Shown in pieces: positions 1 to 10,683 of a stretch of DNA of 64,000 nt. Made by a program: the position numbers and the translations under genes. Each line of letters begins with the position of its first letter. Within the stretch, counting starts at the first letter, position 1. The DNA lies in the NCBI GenBank assembly GCA_037176705.1, contig JBAWUJ010000075.1, positions 1 to 64,000 on the forward strand. Direction: 5' to 3'. The DNA is from Molossus alvarezi. Its lineage: Eukaryota; Chordata; Mammalia; Chiroptera; Molossidae. The notes beneath the pieces were generated by a model. That model made no database searches, had not been told where the DNA came from, and saw nothing but the letters and a program-made list of their open reading frames with translations.

Positions 1-12
1 GCTGTAGGCTTC
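1..12 (+). rRNA. 5S rRNA-like gene, 3' end only (left edge)
   Basis: Positions 110-121 of a 5S-like copy, ending CTTC (T121C). The rest lies outside the window. A family-A spacer follows (9-C run, CCTAGCTCC, TTAGGGC D-box). Confidence 0.7.
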
Positions 13-485
13 GGCCGCTCCTTTTTGGTCCCCCCACAGCCAGCCAGCTGCGCACCTGCCGCGCTTCGGGCCGAGGGCCACGCAGCCCACGCACGCACGC
101 GCCCCAGCCCACGCCGGGGGCCGAGCGAGGGAATCTGGGGCCCAGAGGGGACCCCCCACGCCCCAGCAGCACACCAGCAGGCCGCCGCGCAAGGCGCCGC
201 AACTCGCGGGCGCCCGCGCCCCCCCCCGGTGGGGCAGCGCAGCCCCGTGGGGCGGACCCCCCGGCCCCCCAGGCGCAGACCTTGGGGCCCCTGGACTGCG
301 CATGCGCTGCCTGCCTAGCTCCGCGGTGAGGACCTGGTTCGAGGCTGGGCGGGACGGACCGCGCGCCTGGGTCCCCGAGAGCTGAGAGGGGCCGGTCCGC
401 GCTCCGCCTGGCGGCCGGGGGGGCTGCCCGGGGGGCTGCCAGCCCCGGCGCTGGACTCTTAGGGCGCCTGGAGGCGGCCGCCAAC

Positions 486-606
486 GTCTCCGGCCATACC
501 ACCCTGAACGCGCCCGATCTCGTGTGATCTGGGAAGCTAAGCAGGGTCGGGCCTGGTTAGGACTTGGATGGGAGACCGCCTGGGAATCCCGGGTGCTGTA
601 GGCTTT
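486..606 (+). rRNA. 5S rRNA-like copy 1, family A with A5C
   Basis: It has the family-A substitutions C39G, C46G, T76G and A103C, plus A5C (GTCTCC), which is otherwise a family-B marker, so its 5' end may come from a B copy. The D-box is TTAGGGC. The following spacer has GCGCACGCG and GTGAGGCGG. Unit is 592 bp. Confidence 0.85.
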
Positions 607-1126
607 GGCCGCTCCTTTTTGGTCCCCCCACAGCCAGCCAGCTGCGCACCTGCCGCGCTTCGGGCCGAGGGCCACGCAGCCCACGCACGCACGCGCCCCA
701 GCCCACGCCGGGGGCCGAGCGAGGGAATCTGGGGCCCAGAGGGGACCCCCCACGCCCCAGCAGCACACCAGCAGGCCGCCGCGCAAGGCGCCGCAACTCG
801 CGGGCGCACGCGCCCCCCCCGGTGGGGCAGCGCAGCCCCGTGAGGCGGACCCCCCGGCCCCCCAGGCGCAGACCTTGGGGCCCCTGGACTGCGCATGCGC
901 TGCCTGCCGAGCTCCGCGGTGAGGACCTGGTTCGAGGCTGGGCGGGACGGACCGCGCGCCTGGGTCCCCGAGAGCTGAGAGGGGCCGGTCCGCGCTCCGC
1001 CTGGCGGCCGGGGGGCTGCCCGGGGGGCTGCCAGCCCCGGCGCTGGACTCTTGGGGCGCCTGGAGGCGGCCGCCAACGTCTACGGCCATACCACCCTGAA
1101 CGCGCCCGATCTCGTGTGATCTGGGA

Positions 1127-1141
1127 AGCTAAGCAGGGTCG
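1127..1141 (+). promoter_or_regulatory. Box A of the internal 5S promoter (gene 2, family A)
   Basis: 5S positions 50-64, AGCTAAGCAGGGTCG, identical to the canonical mammalian gene. It is part of the type 1 Pol III internal control region bound by TFIIIA and TFIIIC. The same sequence lies at start+49 to start+63 in every copy I read. Confidence 0.85.
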
Positions 1142-1143
1142 GG

Positions 1144-1149
1144 CCTGGT
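1144..1149 (+). promoter_or_regulatory. Intermediate element, canonical (gene 2, family A)
   Basis: 5S positions 67-72 read CCTGGT as in canonical 5S. This element is a TFIIIA contact region. Confidence 0.8.
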
Positions 1150-1156
1150 TAGGACT

Positions 1157-1174
1157 TGGATGGGAGACCGCCTG
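1157..1174 (+). promoter_or_regulatory. Box C of the internal 5S promoter (gene 2, family A)
   Basis: 5S positions 80-97 (TGGATGGGAGACCGCCTG) are canonical. Box C is the main TFIIIA zinc-finger contact. The nearby T76G and A103C changes fall just outside it. Confidence 0.85.
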
Positions 1175-1198
1175 GGAATCCCGGGTGCTGTAGGCTTC

Positions 1199-1668
1199 GG
1201 CCGCTCCTTTTTGGTCCCCCCACAGCCAGCCAGCTGCGCACCTGCCGCGCTTCGGGCCGAGGGCCACGCAGCCCACGCACGCACGCGCCCCAGCCCACGC
1301 CGGGGGCCGAGCGAGGGAATCTGGGGCCCAGAGGGGACCCCCCACGCCCCAGCAGCACACCAGCAGGCCGCCGCGCAAGGCGCCGCAACTCGCGGGCGCC
1401 CGCGCCCCCCCCGGTGGGGCAGCGCAGCCCCGTGGGGCGGACCCCCGGCCCCCCAGGCGCAGACCTTGGGGCCCCTGGACTGCGCATGCGCTGCCTGCCG
1501 AGCTCCGCGGTGAGAACCTGGTTCGAGGCTGGGCGGGACGGACCGCGCGCCTGGGTCCCCGAGAGCTGAGAGGGGCCGGTCCGCGCTCCGCCTGGCGGCC
1601 GGGGGGCTGCCCGGGGGGCTGCCAGCCCCGGCGCTGGACTCTTGGGGCGCCTGGAGGCGGCCGCCAAC
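1199..1668 (+). repeat. Representative family-A spacer
   Basis: In order this holds the displaced T5 run (1208-1212), a CACGCACGCACGCG segment, GGGACCCCCC, an 8-C run before GGTGGGGCAG, an NRF-1-like palindrome, a B-box-like GGTTCGAGGCT, a GC box TGGGCGGGAC, a G run plus GGGGGG pair, the D-box-like element and GCGGCCGC just before the next gene. No reading frame or RNA gene in it is convincing. Other family-A spacers differ by the substitutions noted in the gene entries. Confidence 0.85.
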
Positions 1669-1789
1669 GTCTACGGCCATACCACCCTGAACGCGCCCGA
1701 TCTCGTGTGATCTGGGAAGCTAAGCAGGGTCGGGCCTGGTTAGGACTTGGATGGGAGACCGCCTGGGAATCCCGGGTGCTGTAGGCTTT
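1669..1789 (+). rRNA. 5S rRNA-like copy 3, family A
   Basis: D-box TTGGGGC. The gene is followed by TTTCGCCG. The spacer has CACGTGCC, CCCATGCC, GGAGGACCCACC and GAGACCTGAG. Unit is 594 bp. Confidence 0.88.
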
Positions 1790-2262
1790 CGCCGCTCCTT
1801 TTTGGTCCCCCCACAGCCAGCCAGCTGCGCACCTGCCGCGCTTCGGGCCGAGGGCCACGCAGCCCACGCACGCACGTGCCCCAGCCCATGCCGGGGGCCG
1901 AGCGAGGGAATCTGGGGCCCAGAGGGGACCCCCCACGCCCCAGCAGCACACCAGCAGGCCGCCGCGCAAGGCGCCGCAACTCGCGGGCGCCCGCGCCCCC
2001 CCCCGGTGGGGCAGCGCAGCCCCGTGGGGAGGACCCACCGGCCCCCCAGGCGCAGACCTTGGGGCCCCTGGACTGCGCATGCGCTGCCTGCCGAGCTCCG
2101 CGGTGAGGACCTGGTTCGAGGCTGGGCGGGACGGACCGCGCGCCTGGGTCCCCGAGACCTGAGAGGGGCCGGTCCGCGCTCCGCCTGGCGGCCGGGGGGG
2201 CTGCCCGGGGGGCTGCCAGCCCCGGCGCTGGACTCTTAGGGCGCCTGGAGGCGGCCGCCAAC

Positions 2263-2383
2263 GTCTACGGCCATACCACCCTGAACGCGCCCGATCTCGT
2301 GTGATCTGGGAAGCTAAGCAGGGTCGGGCCTGGTTAGGACTTGGATGGGAGACCGCCTGGGAATCCCGGGTGCTGTAGGCTTT
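2263..2383 (+). rRNA. 5S rRNA-like copy 4, family A
   Basis: D-box TTAGGGC. The spacer is the plain family-A form. Unit is 593 bp. Confidence 0.88.
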
Positions 2384-2855
2384 GGCCGCTCCTTTTTGGT
2401 CCCCCCACAGCCAGCCAGCTGCGCACCTGCCGCGCTTCGGGCCGAGGGCCACGCAGCCCACGCACGCACGCGCCCCAGCCCACGCCGGGGGCCGAGCGAG
2501 GGAATCTGGGGCCCAGAGGGGACCCCCCACGCCCCAGCAGCACACCAGCAGGCCGCCGCGCAAGGCGCCGCAACTCGCGGGCGCCCGCGCCCCCCCCGGT
2601 GGGGCAGCGCAGCCCCGTGGGGCGGACCCCCCGGCCCCCCAGGCGCAGACCTTGGGGCCCCTGGACTGCGCATGCGCTGCCTGCCGAGCTCCGCGGTGAG
2701 GACCTGGTTCGAGGCTGGGCGGGACGGACCGCGCGCCTGGGTCCCCGAGAGCTGAGAGGGGCCGGTCCGCGCTCCGCCTGGCGGCCGGGGGGGCTGCCCG
2801 GGGGGCTGCCAGCCCCGGCGCTGGACTCTTAGGGCGCCTGGAGGCGGCCGCCAAC

Positions 2856-2976
2856 GTCTACGGCCATACCACCCTGAACGCGCCCGATCTCGTGTGATCT
2901 GGGAAGCTAAGCAGGGTCGGGCCTGGTTAGGACTTGGATGGGAGACCGCCTGGGAATCCCGGGTGCTGTAGGCTTT
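2856..2976 (+). rRNA. 5S rRNA-like copy 5, family A
   Basis: D-box TTAGGGC. The spacer has GCGCAGCTGCC, GCCACCCCCGG, CAAGAGCTGAG and an 8-G run. Unit is 594 bp. Confidence 0.88.
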
Positions 2977-3449
2977 GGCCGCTCCTTTTTGGTCCCCCCA
3001 CAGCCAGCCAGCTGCGCAGCTGCCGCGCTTCGGGCCGAGGGCCACGCAGCCCACGCACGCACGCGCCCCAGCCCACGCCGGGGGCCGAGCGAGGGAATCT
3101 GGGGCCCAGAGGGGACCCCCCACGCCCCAGCAGCACACCAGCAGGCCGCCGCGCAAGGCGCCGCAACTCGCGGGCGCCCGCGCCACCCCCGGTGGGGCAG
3201 CGCAGCCCCGTGGGGCGGACCCCCCGGCCCCCCAGGCGCAGACCTTGGGGCCCCTGGACTGCGCATGCGCTGCCTGCCGAGCTCCGCGGTGAGGACCTGG
3301 TTCGAGGCTGGGCGGGACGGACCGCGCGCCTGGGTCCCCAAGAGCTGAGAGGGGCTGGTCCGCGCTCCGCCTGGCGGCCGGGGGGGGCTGCCCGGGGGGC
3401 TGCCAGCCCCGGCGCTGGACTCTTAGGGCGCCTGGAGGCGGCCGCCAAC

Positions 3450-3570
3450 GTCTACGGCCATACCACCCTGAACGCGCCCGATCTCGTGTGATCTGGGAAG
3501 CTAAGCAGGGTCGGGCCTGGTTAGGACTTGGATGGGAGACCGCCTGGGAATCCCGGGTGCTGTAGGCTTT
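3450..3570 (+). rRNA. 5S rRNA-like copy 6, family A
   Basis: D-box TTAGGGC. The spacer has GCGCACGCG and GTGAGGCGG as after copy 1, but ends in GACTCCTGGGG. Unit is 593 bp. Confidence 0.88.
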
Positions 3571-4042
3571 GGCCGCTCCTTTTTGGTCCCCCCACAGCCA
3601 GCCAGCTGCGCACCTGCCGCGCTTCGGGCCGAGGGCCACGCAGCCCACGCACGCACGCGCCCCAGCCCACGCCGGGGGCCGAGCGAGGGAATCTGGGGCC
3701 CAGAGGGGACCCCCCACGCCCCAGCAGCACACCAGCAGGCCGCCGCGCAAGGCGCCGCAACTCGCGGGCGCACGCGCCCCCCCCGGTGGGGCAGCGCAGC
3801 CCCGTGAGGCGGACCCCCCGGCCCCCCAGGCGCAGACCTTGGGGCCCCTGGACTGCGCATGCGCTGCCTGCCGAGCTCCGCGGTGAGGACCTGGTTCGAG
3901 GCTGGGCGGGACGGACCGCGCGCCTGGGTCCCCGAGAGCTGAGAGGGGCCGGTCCGCGCTCCGCCTGGCGGCCGGGGGGGCTGCCCGGGGGGCTGCCAGC
4001 CCCGGCGCTGGACTCCTGGGGCGCCTGGAGGCGGCCGCCAAC

Positions 4043-4163
4043 GTCTACGGCCATACCACCCTGAACGCGCCCGATCTCGTGTGATCTGGGAAGCTAAGCA
4101 GGGTCGGGCCTGGTTAGGACTTGGATGGGAGACCGCCTGGGAATCCCGGGTGCTGTAGGCTTT
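4043..4163 (+). rRNA. 5S rRNA-like copy 7, family A
   Basis: D-box in the CCTGGGGC form. The spacer has GAGAACCTGG and GGTCTGCGC. Unit is 591 bp, and it is the last of the first 7-unit repeat. Confidence 0.88.
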
Positions 4164-4633
4164 GGCCGCTCCTTTTTGGTCCCCCCACAGCCAGCCAGCT
4201 GCGCACCTGCCGCGCTTCGGGCCGAGGGCCACGCAGCCCACGCACGCACGCGCCCCAGCCCACGCCGGGGGCCGAGCGAGGGAATCTGGGGCCCAGAGGG
4301 GACCCCCCACGCCCCAGCAGCACACCAGCAGGCCGCCGCGCAAGGCGCCGCAACTCGCGGGCGCCCGCGCCCCCCCCGGTGGGGCAGCGCAGCCCCGTGG
4401 GGCGGACCCCCGGCCCCCCAGGCGCAGACCTTGGGGCCCCTGGACTGCGCATGCGCTGCCTGCCGAGCTCCGCGGTGAGAACCTGGTTCGAGGCTGGGCG
4501 GGACGGACCGCGCGCCTGGGTCCCCGAGAGCTGAGAGGGGCCGGTCTGCGCTCCGCCTGGCGGCCGGGGGGCTGCCCGGGGGGCTGCCAGCCCCGGCGCT
4601 GGACTCTTAGGGCGCCTGGAGGCGGCCGCCAAC

Positions 4634-4754
4634 GTCTACGGCCATACCACCCTGAACGCGCCCGATCTCGTGTGATCTGGGAAGCTAAGCAGGGTCGGGC
4701 CTGGTTAGGACTTGGATGGGAGACCGCCTGGGAATCCCGGGTGCTGTAGGCTTT
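4634..4754 (+). rRNA. 5S rRNA-like copy 8, family A
   Basis: Counterpart of copy 1 at +4148, but with canonical A5. The spacer has GCCACCCCCGG and GTGAGGCGG. Unit is 592 bp. Confidence 0.88.
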
Positions 4755-5225
4755 GGCCGCTCCTTTTTGGTCCCCCCACAGCCAGCCAGCTGCGCACCTG
4801 CCGCGCTTCGGGCCGAGGGCCACGCAGCCCACGCACGCACGCGCCCCAGCCCACGCCGGGGGCCGAGCGAGGGAATCTGGGGCCCAGAGGGGACCCCCCA
4901 CGCCCCAGCAGCACACCAGCAGGCCGCCGCGCAAGGCGCCGCAACTCGCGGGCGCACGCGCCACCCCCGGTGGGGCAGCGCAGCCCCGTGAGGCGGACCC
5001 CCCGGCCCCCCAGGCGCAGACCTTGGGGCCCCTGGACTGCGCATGCGCTGCCTGCCGAGCTCCGCGGTGAGGACCTGGTTCGAGGCTGGGCGGGACGGAC
5101 CGCGCGCCTGGGTCCCCGAGAGCTGAGAGGGGCCGGTCCGCGCTCCGCCTGGCGGCCGGGGGGCTGCCCGGGGGGCTGCCAGCCCCGGCGCTGGACTCTT
5201 GGGGCGCCTGGAGGCGGCCGCCAAC

Positions 5226-5346
5226 GTCTACGGCCATACCACCCTGAACGCGCCCGATCTCGTGTGATCTGGGAAGCTAAGCAGGGTCGGGCCTGGTTAG
5301 GACTTGGATGGGAGACCGCCTGGGAATCCCGGGTGCTGTAGGCTTC
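5226..5346 (+). rRNA. 5S rRNA-like copy 9, family A
   Basis: Counterpart of copy 2, sharing its T121C ending (CTTC) and GAGAACCTGG spacer. D-box TTGGGGC. Unit is 591 bp. Confidence 0.88.
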
Positions 5347-5816
5347 GGCCGCTCCTTTTTGGTCCCCCCACAGCCAGCCAGCTGCGCACCTGCCGCGCTT
5401 CGGGCCGAGGGCCACGCAGCCCACGCACGCACGCGCCCCAGCCCACGCCGGGGGCCGAGCGAGGGAATCTGGGGCCCAGAGGGGACCCCCCACGCCCCAG
5501 CAGCACACCAGCAGGCCGCCGCGCAAGGCGCCGCAACTCGCGGGCGCCCGCGCCCCCCCCGGTGGGGCAGCGCAGCCCCGTGGGGCGGACCCCCGGCCCC
5601 CCAGGCGCAGACCTTGGGGCCCCTGGACTGCGCATGCGCTGCCTGCCGAGCTCCGCGGTGAGAACCTGGTTCGAGGCTGGGCGGGACGGACCGCGCGCCT
5701 GGGTCCCCGAGAGCTGAGAGGGGCCGGTCCGCGCTCCGCCTGGCGGCCGGGGGGCTGCCCGGGGGGCTGCCAGCCCCGGCGCTGGACTCTTGGGGCGCCT
5801 GGAGGCGGCCGCCAAC

Positions 5817-5937
5817 GTCTACGGCCATACCACCCTGAACGCGCCCGATCTCGTGTGATCTGGGAAGCTAAGCAGGGTCGGGCCTGGTTAGGACTTGGAT
5901 GGGAGACCGCCTGGGAATCCCGGGTGCTGTAGGCTTT
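5817..5937 (+). rRNA. 5S rRNA-like copy 10, family A
   Basis: Counterpart of copy 3, with the same CACGTGCC and GAGACCTGAG spacer but TTTGGCCG directly after the gene. Unit is 594 bp. Confidence 0.88.
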
Positions 5938-6410
5938 GGCCGCTCCTTTTTGGTCCCCCCACAGCCAGCCAGCTGCGCACCTGCCGCGCTTCGGGCCGAG
6001 GGCCACGCAGCCCACGCACGCACGTGCCCCAGCCCATGCCGGGGGCCGAGCGAGGGAATCTGGGGCCCAGAGGGGACCCCCCACGCCCCAGCAGCACACC
6101 AGCAGGCCGCCGCGCAAGGCGCCGCAACTCGCGGGCGCCCGCGCCCCCCCCCGGTGGGGCAGCGCAGCCCCGTGGGGAGGACCCACCGGCCCCCCAGGCG
6201 CAGACCTTGGGGCCCCTGGACTGCGCATGCGCTGCCTGCCGAGCTCCGCGGTGAGGACCTGGTTCGAGGCTGGGCGGGACGGACCGCGCGCCTGGGTCCC
6301 CGAGACCTGAGAGGGGCCGGTCCGCGCTCCGCCTGGCGGCCGGGGGGGCTGCCCGGGGGGCTGCCAGCCCCGGCGCTGGACTCTTAGGGCGCCTGGAGGC
6401 GGCCGCCAAC

Positions 6411-6531
6411 GTCTACGGCCATACCACCCTGAACGCGCCCGATCTCGTGTGATCTGGGAAGCTAAGCAGGGTCGGGCCTGGTTAGGACTTGGATGGGAGA
6501 CCGCCTGGGAATCCCGGGTGCTGTAGGCTTT
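6411..6531 (+). rRNA. 5S rRNA-like copy 11, family A
   Basis: Counterpart of copy 4. D-box TTAGGGC. Unit is 593 bp. Confidence 0.88.
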
Positions 6532-7003
6532 GGCCGCTCCTTTTTGGTCCCCCCACAGCCAGCCAGCTGCGCACCTGCCGCGCTTCGGGCCGAGGGCCAC
6601 GCAGCCCACGCACGCACGCGCCCCAGCCCACGCCGGGGGCCGAGCGAGGGAATCTGGGGCCCAGAGGGGACCCCCCACGCCCCAGCAGCACACCAGCAGG
6701 CCGCCGCGCAAGGCGCCGCAACTCGCGGGCGCCCGCGCCCCCCCCGGTGGGGCAGCGCAGCCCCGTGGGGCGGACCCCCCGGCCCCCCAGGCGCAGACCT
6801 TGGGGCCCCTGGACTGCGCATGCGCTGCCTGCCGAGCTCCGCGGTGAGGACCTGGTTCGAGGCTGGGCGGGACGGACCGCGCGCCTGGGTCCCCGAGAGC
6901 TGAGAGGGGCCGGTCCGCGCTCCGCCTGGCGGCCGGGGGGGCTGCCCGGGGGGCTGCCAGCCCCGGCGCTGGACTCTTAGGGCGCCTGGAGGCGGCCGCC
7001 AAC

Positions 7004-7124
7004 GTCTACGGCCATACCACCCTGAACGCGCCCGATCTCGTGTGATCTGGGAAGCTAAGCAGGGTCGGGCCTGGTTAGGACTTGGATGGGAGACCGCCTG
7101 GGAATCCCGGGTGCTGTAGGCTTT
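7004..7124 (+). rRNA. 5S rRNA-like copy 12, family A
   Basis: Counterpart of copy 5. The spacer has CACCCCAGGTGG and a private GACGCTTAGG just before the next gene. Unit is 594 bp. Confidence 0.88.
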
Positions 7125-7597
7125 GGCCGCTCCTTTTTGGTCCCCCCACAGCCAGCCAGCTGCGCAGCTGCCGCGCTTCGGGCCGAGGGCCACGCAGCCC
7201 ACGCACGCACGCGCCCCAGCCCACGCCGGGGGCCGAGCGAGGGAATCTGGGGCCCAGAGGGGACCCCCCACGCCCCAGCAGCACACCAGCAGGCCGCCGC
7301 GCAAGGCGCCGCAACTCGCGGGCGCCCGCGCCACCCCAGGTGGGGCAGCGCAGCCCCGTGGGGCGGACCCCCCGGCCCCCCAGGCGCAGACCTTGGGGCC
7401 CCTGGACTGCGCATGCGCTGCCTGCCGAGCTCCGCGGTGAGGACCTGGTTCGAGGCTGGGCGGGACGGACCGCGCGCCTGGGTCCCCAAGAGCTGAGAGG
7501 GGCTGGTCCGCGCTCCGCCTGGCGGCCGGGGGGGGCTGCCCGGGGGGCTGCCAGCCCCGGCGCTGGACGCTTAGGGCGCCTGGAGGCGGCCGCCAAC

Positions 7598-7718
7598 GTC
7601 TACGGCCATACCACCCTGAACGCGCCCGATCTCGTGTGATCTGGGAAGCTAAGCAGGGTCGGGCCTGGTTAGGACTTGGATGGGAGACCGCCTGGGAATC
7701 CCGGGTGCTGTAGGCTTT
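7598..7718 (+). rRNA. 5S rRNA-like copy 13, family A
   Basis: Counterpart of copy 6. Its own D-box is the private GACGCTTAGGGC, with a T-to-G change at the fourth base. Unit is 593 bp. Confidence 0.88.
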
Positions 7719-8190
7719 GGCCGCTCCTTTTTGGTCCCCCCACAGCCAGCCAGCTGCGCACCTGCCGCGCTTCGGGCCGAGGGCCACGCAGCCCACGCAC
7801 GCACGCGCCCCAGCCCACGCCGGGGGCCGAGCGAGGGAATCTGGGGCCCAGAGGGGACCCCCCACGCCCCAGCAGCACACCAGCAGGCCGCCGCGCAAGG
7901 CGCCGCAACTCGCGGGCGCACGCGCCCCCCCCGGTGGGGCAGCGCAGCCCCGTGAGGCGGACCCCCCGGCCCCCCAGGCGCAGACCTTGGGGCCCCTGGA
8001 CTGCGCATGCGCTGCCTGCCGAGCTCCGCGGTGAGGACCTGGTTCGAGGCTGGGCGGGACGGACCGCGCGCCTGGGTCCCCGAGAGCTGAGAGGGGCCGG
8101 TCCGCGCTCCGCCTGGCGGCCGGGGGGGCTGCCCGGGGGGCTGCCAGCCCCGGCGCTGGACTCCTGGGGCGCCTGGAGGCGGCCGCCAAC

Positions 8191-8311
8191 GTCTACGGCC
8201 ATACCACCCTGAACGCGCCCGATCTCGTGTGATCTGGGAAGCTAAGCAGGGTCGGGCCTGGTTAGGACTTGGATGGGAGACCGCCTGGGAATCCCGGGTG
8301 CTGTAGGCTTT
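8191..8311 (+). rRNA. 5S rRNA-like copy 14, family A
   Basis: Counterpart of copy 7, but followed by TTTGCCCG. D-box in the CCTGGGGC form. Unit is 591 bp. Confidence 0.88.
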
Positions 8312-8781
8312 GCCCGCTCCTTTTTGGTCCCCCCACAGCCAGCCAGCTGCGCACCTGCCGCGCTTCGGGCCGAGGGCCACGCAGCCCACGCACGCACGCG
8401 CCCCAGCCCACGCCGGGGGCCGAGCGAGGGAATCTGGGGCCCAGAGGGGACCCCCCACGCCCCAGCAGCACACCAGCAGGCCGCCGCGCAAGGCGCCGCA
8501 ACTCGCGGGCGCCCGCGCCCCCCCCGGTGGGGCAGCGCAGCCCCGTGGGGCGGACCCCCGGCCCCCCAGGCGCAGACCTTGGGGCCCCTGGACTGCGCAT
8601 GCGCTGCCTGCCGAGCTCCGCGGTGAGAACCTGGTTCGAGGCTGGGCGGGACGGACCGCGCGCCTGGGTCCCCGAGAGCTGAGAGGGGCCGGTCTGCGCT
8701 CCGCCTGGCGGCCGGGGGGCTGCCCGGGGGGCTGCCAGCCCCGGCGCTGGACTCTTGGGGCGCCTGGAGGCGGCCGCCAAC

Positions 8782-8902
8782 GTCTACGGCCATACCACCC
8801 TGAACGCGCCCGATCTCGTGTGATCTGGGAAGCTAAGCAGGGTCGGGCCTGGTTAGGACTTGGATGGGAGACCGCCTGGGAATCCCGGGTGCTGTAGGCT
8901 TT
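8782..8902 (+). rRNA. 5S rRNA-like copy 15, family A
   Basis: D-box TTGGGGC. The gene is followed by TTTGCCCG. The spacer has CCCATGCCGAGGG and GAGACCTGAG. Unit is 594 bp. Confidence 0.88.
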
Positions 8903-9375
8903 GCCCGCTCCTTTTTGGTCCCCCCACAGCCAGCCAGCTGCGCACCTGCCGCGCTTCGGGCCGAGGGCCACGCAGCCCACGCACGCACGCGCCCCAGCCC
9001 ATGCCGAGGGCCGAGCGAGGGAATCTGGGGCCCAGAGGGGACCCCCCACGCCCCAGCAGCACACCAGCAGGCCGCCGCGCAAGGCGCCGCAACTCGCGGG
9101 CGCCCGCGCCCCCCCCCGGTGGGGCAGCGCAGCCCCGTGGGGCGGACCCCCCGGCCCCCCAGGCGCAGACCTTGGGGCCCCTGGACTGCGCATGCGCTGC
9201 CTGCCGAGCTCCGCGGTGAGGACCTGGTTCGAGGCTGGGCGGGACGGACCGCGCGCCTGGGTCCCCGAGACCTGAGAGGGGCCGGTCCGCGCTCCGCCTG
9301 GCGGCCGGGGGGGCTGCCCGGGGGGCTGCCAGCCCCGGCGCTGGACTCTTAGGGCGCCTGGAGGCGGCCGCCAAC

Positions 9376-9496
9376 GTCTACGGCCATACCACCCTGAACG
9401 CGCCCGATCTCGTGTGATCTGGGAAGCTAAGCAGGGTCGGGCCTGGTTAGGACTTGGATGGGAGACCGCCTGGGAATCCCGGGTGCTGTAGGCTTT
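9376..9496 (+). rRNA. 5S rRNA-like copy 16, family A
   Basis: D-box TTAGGGC. The spacer has private CCTGCTGCGC, CCGAGCCCC and GGGACCCTGG. Unit is 593 bp. Confidence 0.88.
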
Positions 9497-9968
9497 GGCC
9501 GCTCCTTTTTGGTCCCCCCACAGCCAGCCAGCTGCGCACCTGCTGCGCTTCGGGCCGAGGGCCACGCAGCCCACGCACGCACGCGCCCCAGCCCACGCCG
9601 GGGGCCGAGCGAGGGAATCTGGGGCCCAGAGGGGACCCCCCACGCCCCAGCAGCACACCAGCAGGCCGCCGCGCAAGGCGCCGCAACTCGCGGGCGCCCG
9701 AGCCCCCCCCGGTGGGGCAGCGCAGCCCCGTGGGGCGGACCCCCCGGCCCCCCAGGCGCAGACCTTGGGGACCCTGGACTGCGCATGCGCTGCCTGCCGA
9801 GCTCCGCGGTGAGGACCTGGTTCGAGGCTGGGCGGGACGGACCGCGCGCCTGGGTCCCCGAGAGCTGAGAGGGGCCGGTCCGCGCTCCGCCTGGCGGCCG
9901 GGGGGGCTGCCCGGGGGGCTGCCAGCCCCGGCGCTGGACTCTTGGGGCGCCTGGAGGCGGCCGCCAAC

Positions 9969-10089
9969 GTCTACGGCCATACCACCCTGAACGCGCCCGA
10001 TCTCGTGTGATCTGGGAAGCTAAGCAGGGTCGGGCCTGGTTAGGACTTGGATGGGAGACCGCCTGGGAATCCCGGGTGCTGTAGGCTTT
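9969..10089 (+). rRNA. 5S rRNA-like copy 17, family A
   Basis: D-box TTGGGGC. The spacer has private TTCGGACCGAG, GCCACCCCCGG and an 8-G run. Unit is 594 bp. Distant partner is copy 81. Confidence 0.88.
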
Positions 10090-10562
10090 GGCCGCTCCTT
10101 TTTGGTCCCCCCACAGCCAGCCAGCTGCGCACCTGCCGCGCTTCGGACCGAGGGCCACGCAGCCCACGCACGCACGCGCCCCAGCCCACGCCGGGGGCCG
10201 AGCGAGGGAATCTGGGGCCCAGAGGGGACCCCCCACGCCCCAGCAGCACACCAGCAGGCCGCCGCGCAAGGCGCCGCAACTCGCGGGCGCCCGCGCCACC
10301 CCCGGTGGGGCAGCGCAGCCCCGTGGGGCGGACCCCCCGGCCCCCCAGGCGCAGACCTTGGGGCCCCTGGACTGCGCATGCGCTGCCTGCCGAGCTCCGC
10401 GGTGAGGACCTGGTTCGAGGCTGGGCGGGACGGACCGCGCGCCTGGGTCCCCGAGAGCTGAGAGGGGCTGGTCCGCGCTCCGCCTGGCGGCCGGGGGGGG
10501 CTGCCCGGGGGGCTGCCAGCCCCGGCGCTGGACTCTTAGGGCGCCTGGAGGCGGCCGCCAAC

Positions 10563-10683
10563 GTCTACGGCCATACCACCCTGAACGCGCCCGATCTCGT
10601 GTGATCTGGGAAGCTAAGCAGGGTCGGGCCTGGTTAGGACTTGGATGGGAGACCGCCTGGGAATCCCGGGTGCTGTAGGCTTT
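10563..10683 (+). rRNA. 5S rRNA-like copy 18, family A
   Basis: D-box TTAGGGC. The spacer ends CAGCCCCAGCGCTGG. Unit is 592 bp. Partners are copies 23 and 82. Confidence 0.88.

Larger units (their letters stand above)
1078..1198 (+). rRNA. 5S rRNA-like copy 2, family A (reference description)
   Basis: This is a 121-bp homologue of the 5S RNA of the large ribosomal subunit, transcribed by Pol III from an internal promoter. Against canonical mammalian 5S it has C39G in loop C, C46G in helix III (breaks G31-C46), T76G in loop E (loses U76-A100 of the base triple) and A103C (breaks U72-A103). This copy also has T121C. Helix I (A5-U114), box A, intermediate element and box C are canonical. The start was set at GTCTAC by alignment to mature 5S. 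The D-box is GACTCTTGGGGC. Because loop E and helix III are damaged, a ribosomal role is doubtful. It may be a pseudogene copy or a variant 5S RNA. Unit is 591 bp and the spacer has GAGAACCTGG. Confidence 0.88.
486..4633 (+). repeat. 7-unit higher-order repeat, copy 1
   Basis: Units 1-7 with lengths 592, 591, 594, 593, 594, 593, 591 recur in the same order 4148 bp downstream. Shared private markers include GTGAGGCGG after gene 1, CGAGACCTGAG after gene 3, CAAGAGCTGAG after gene 5 and GACTCCTGGGG before gene 7. Confidence 0.85.
4634..8781 (+). repeat. 7-unit higher-order repeat, copy 2
   Basis: Units 8-14 match units 1-7 at an offset of 4148 bp. They differ by few changes, for example GCCACCCCC in the spacer after gene 8, GACGCTTAGG before gene 13 and TTTGCCCG after gene 14. 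Confidence 0.85.

Noticed and set aside
564..1193. Plus-strand open frames starting at the ATG inside each 5S gene
   Set aside because: The ATG is part of box C (GGATGGGAG). The frame reads the 3' end of 5S and then GC-rich spacer, without codon bias or a known domain, and recurs in every unit.
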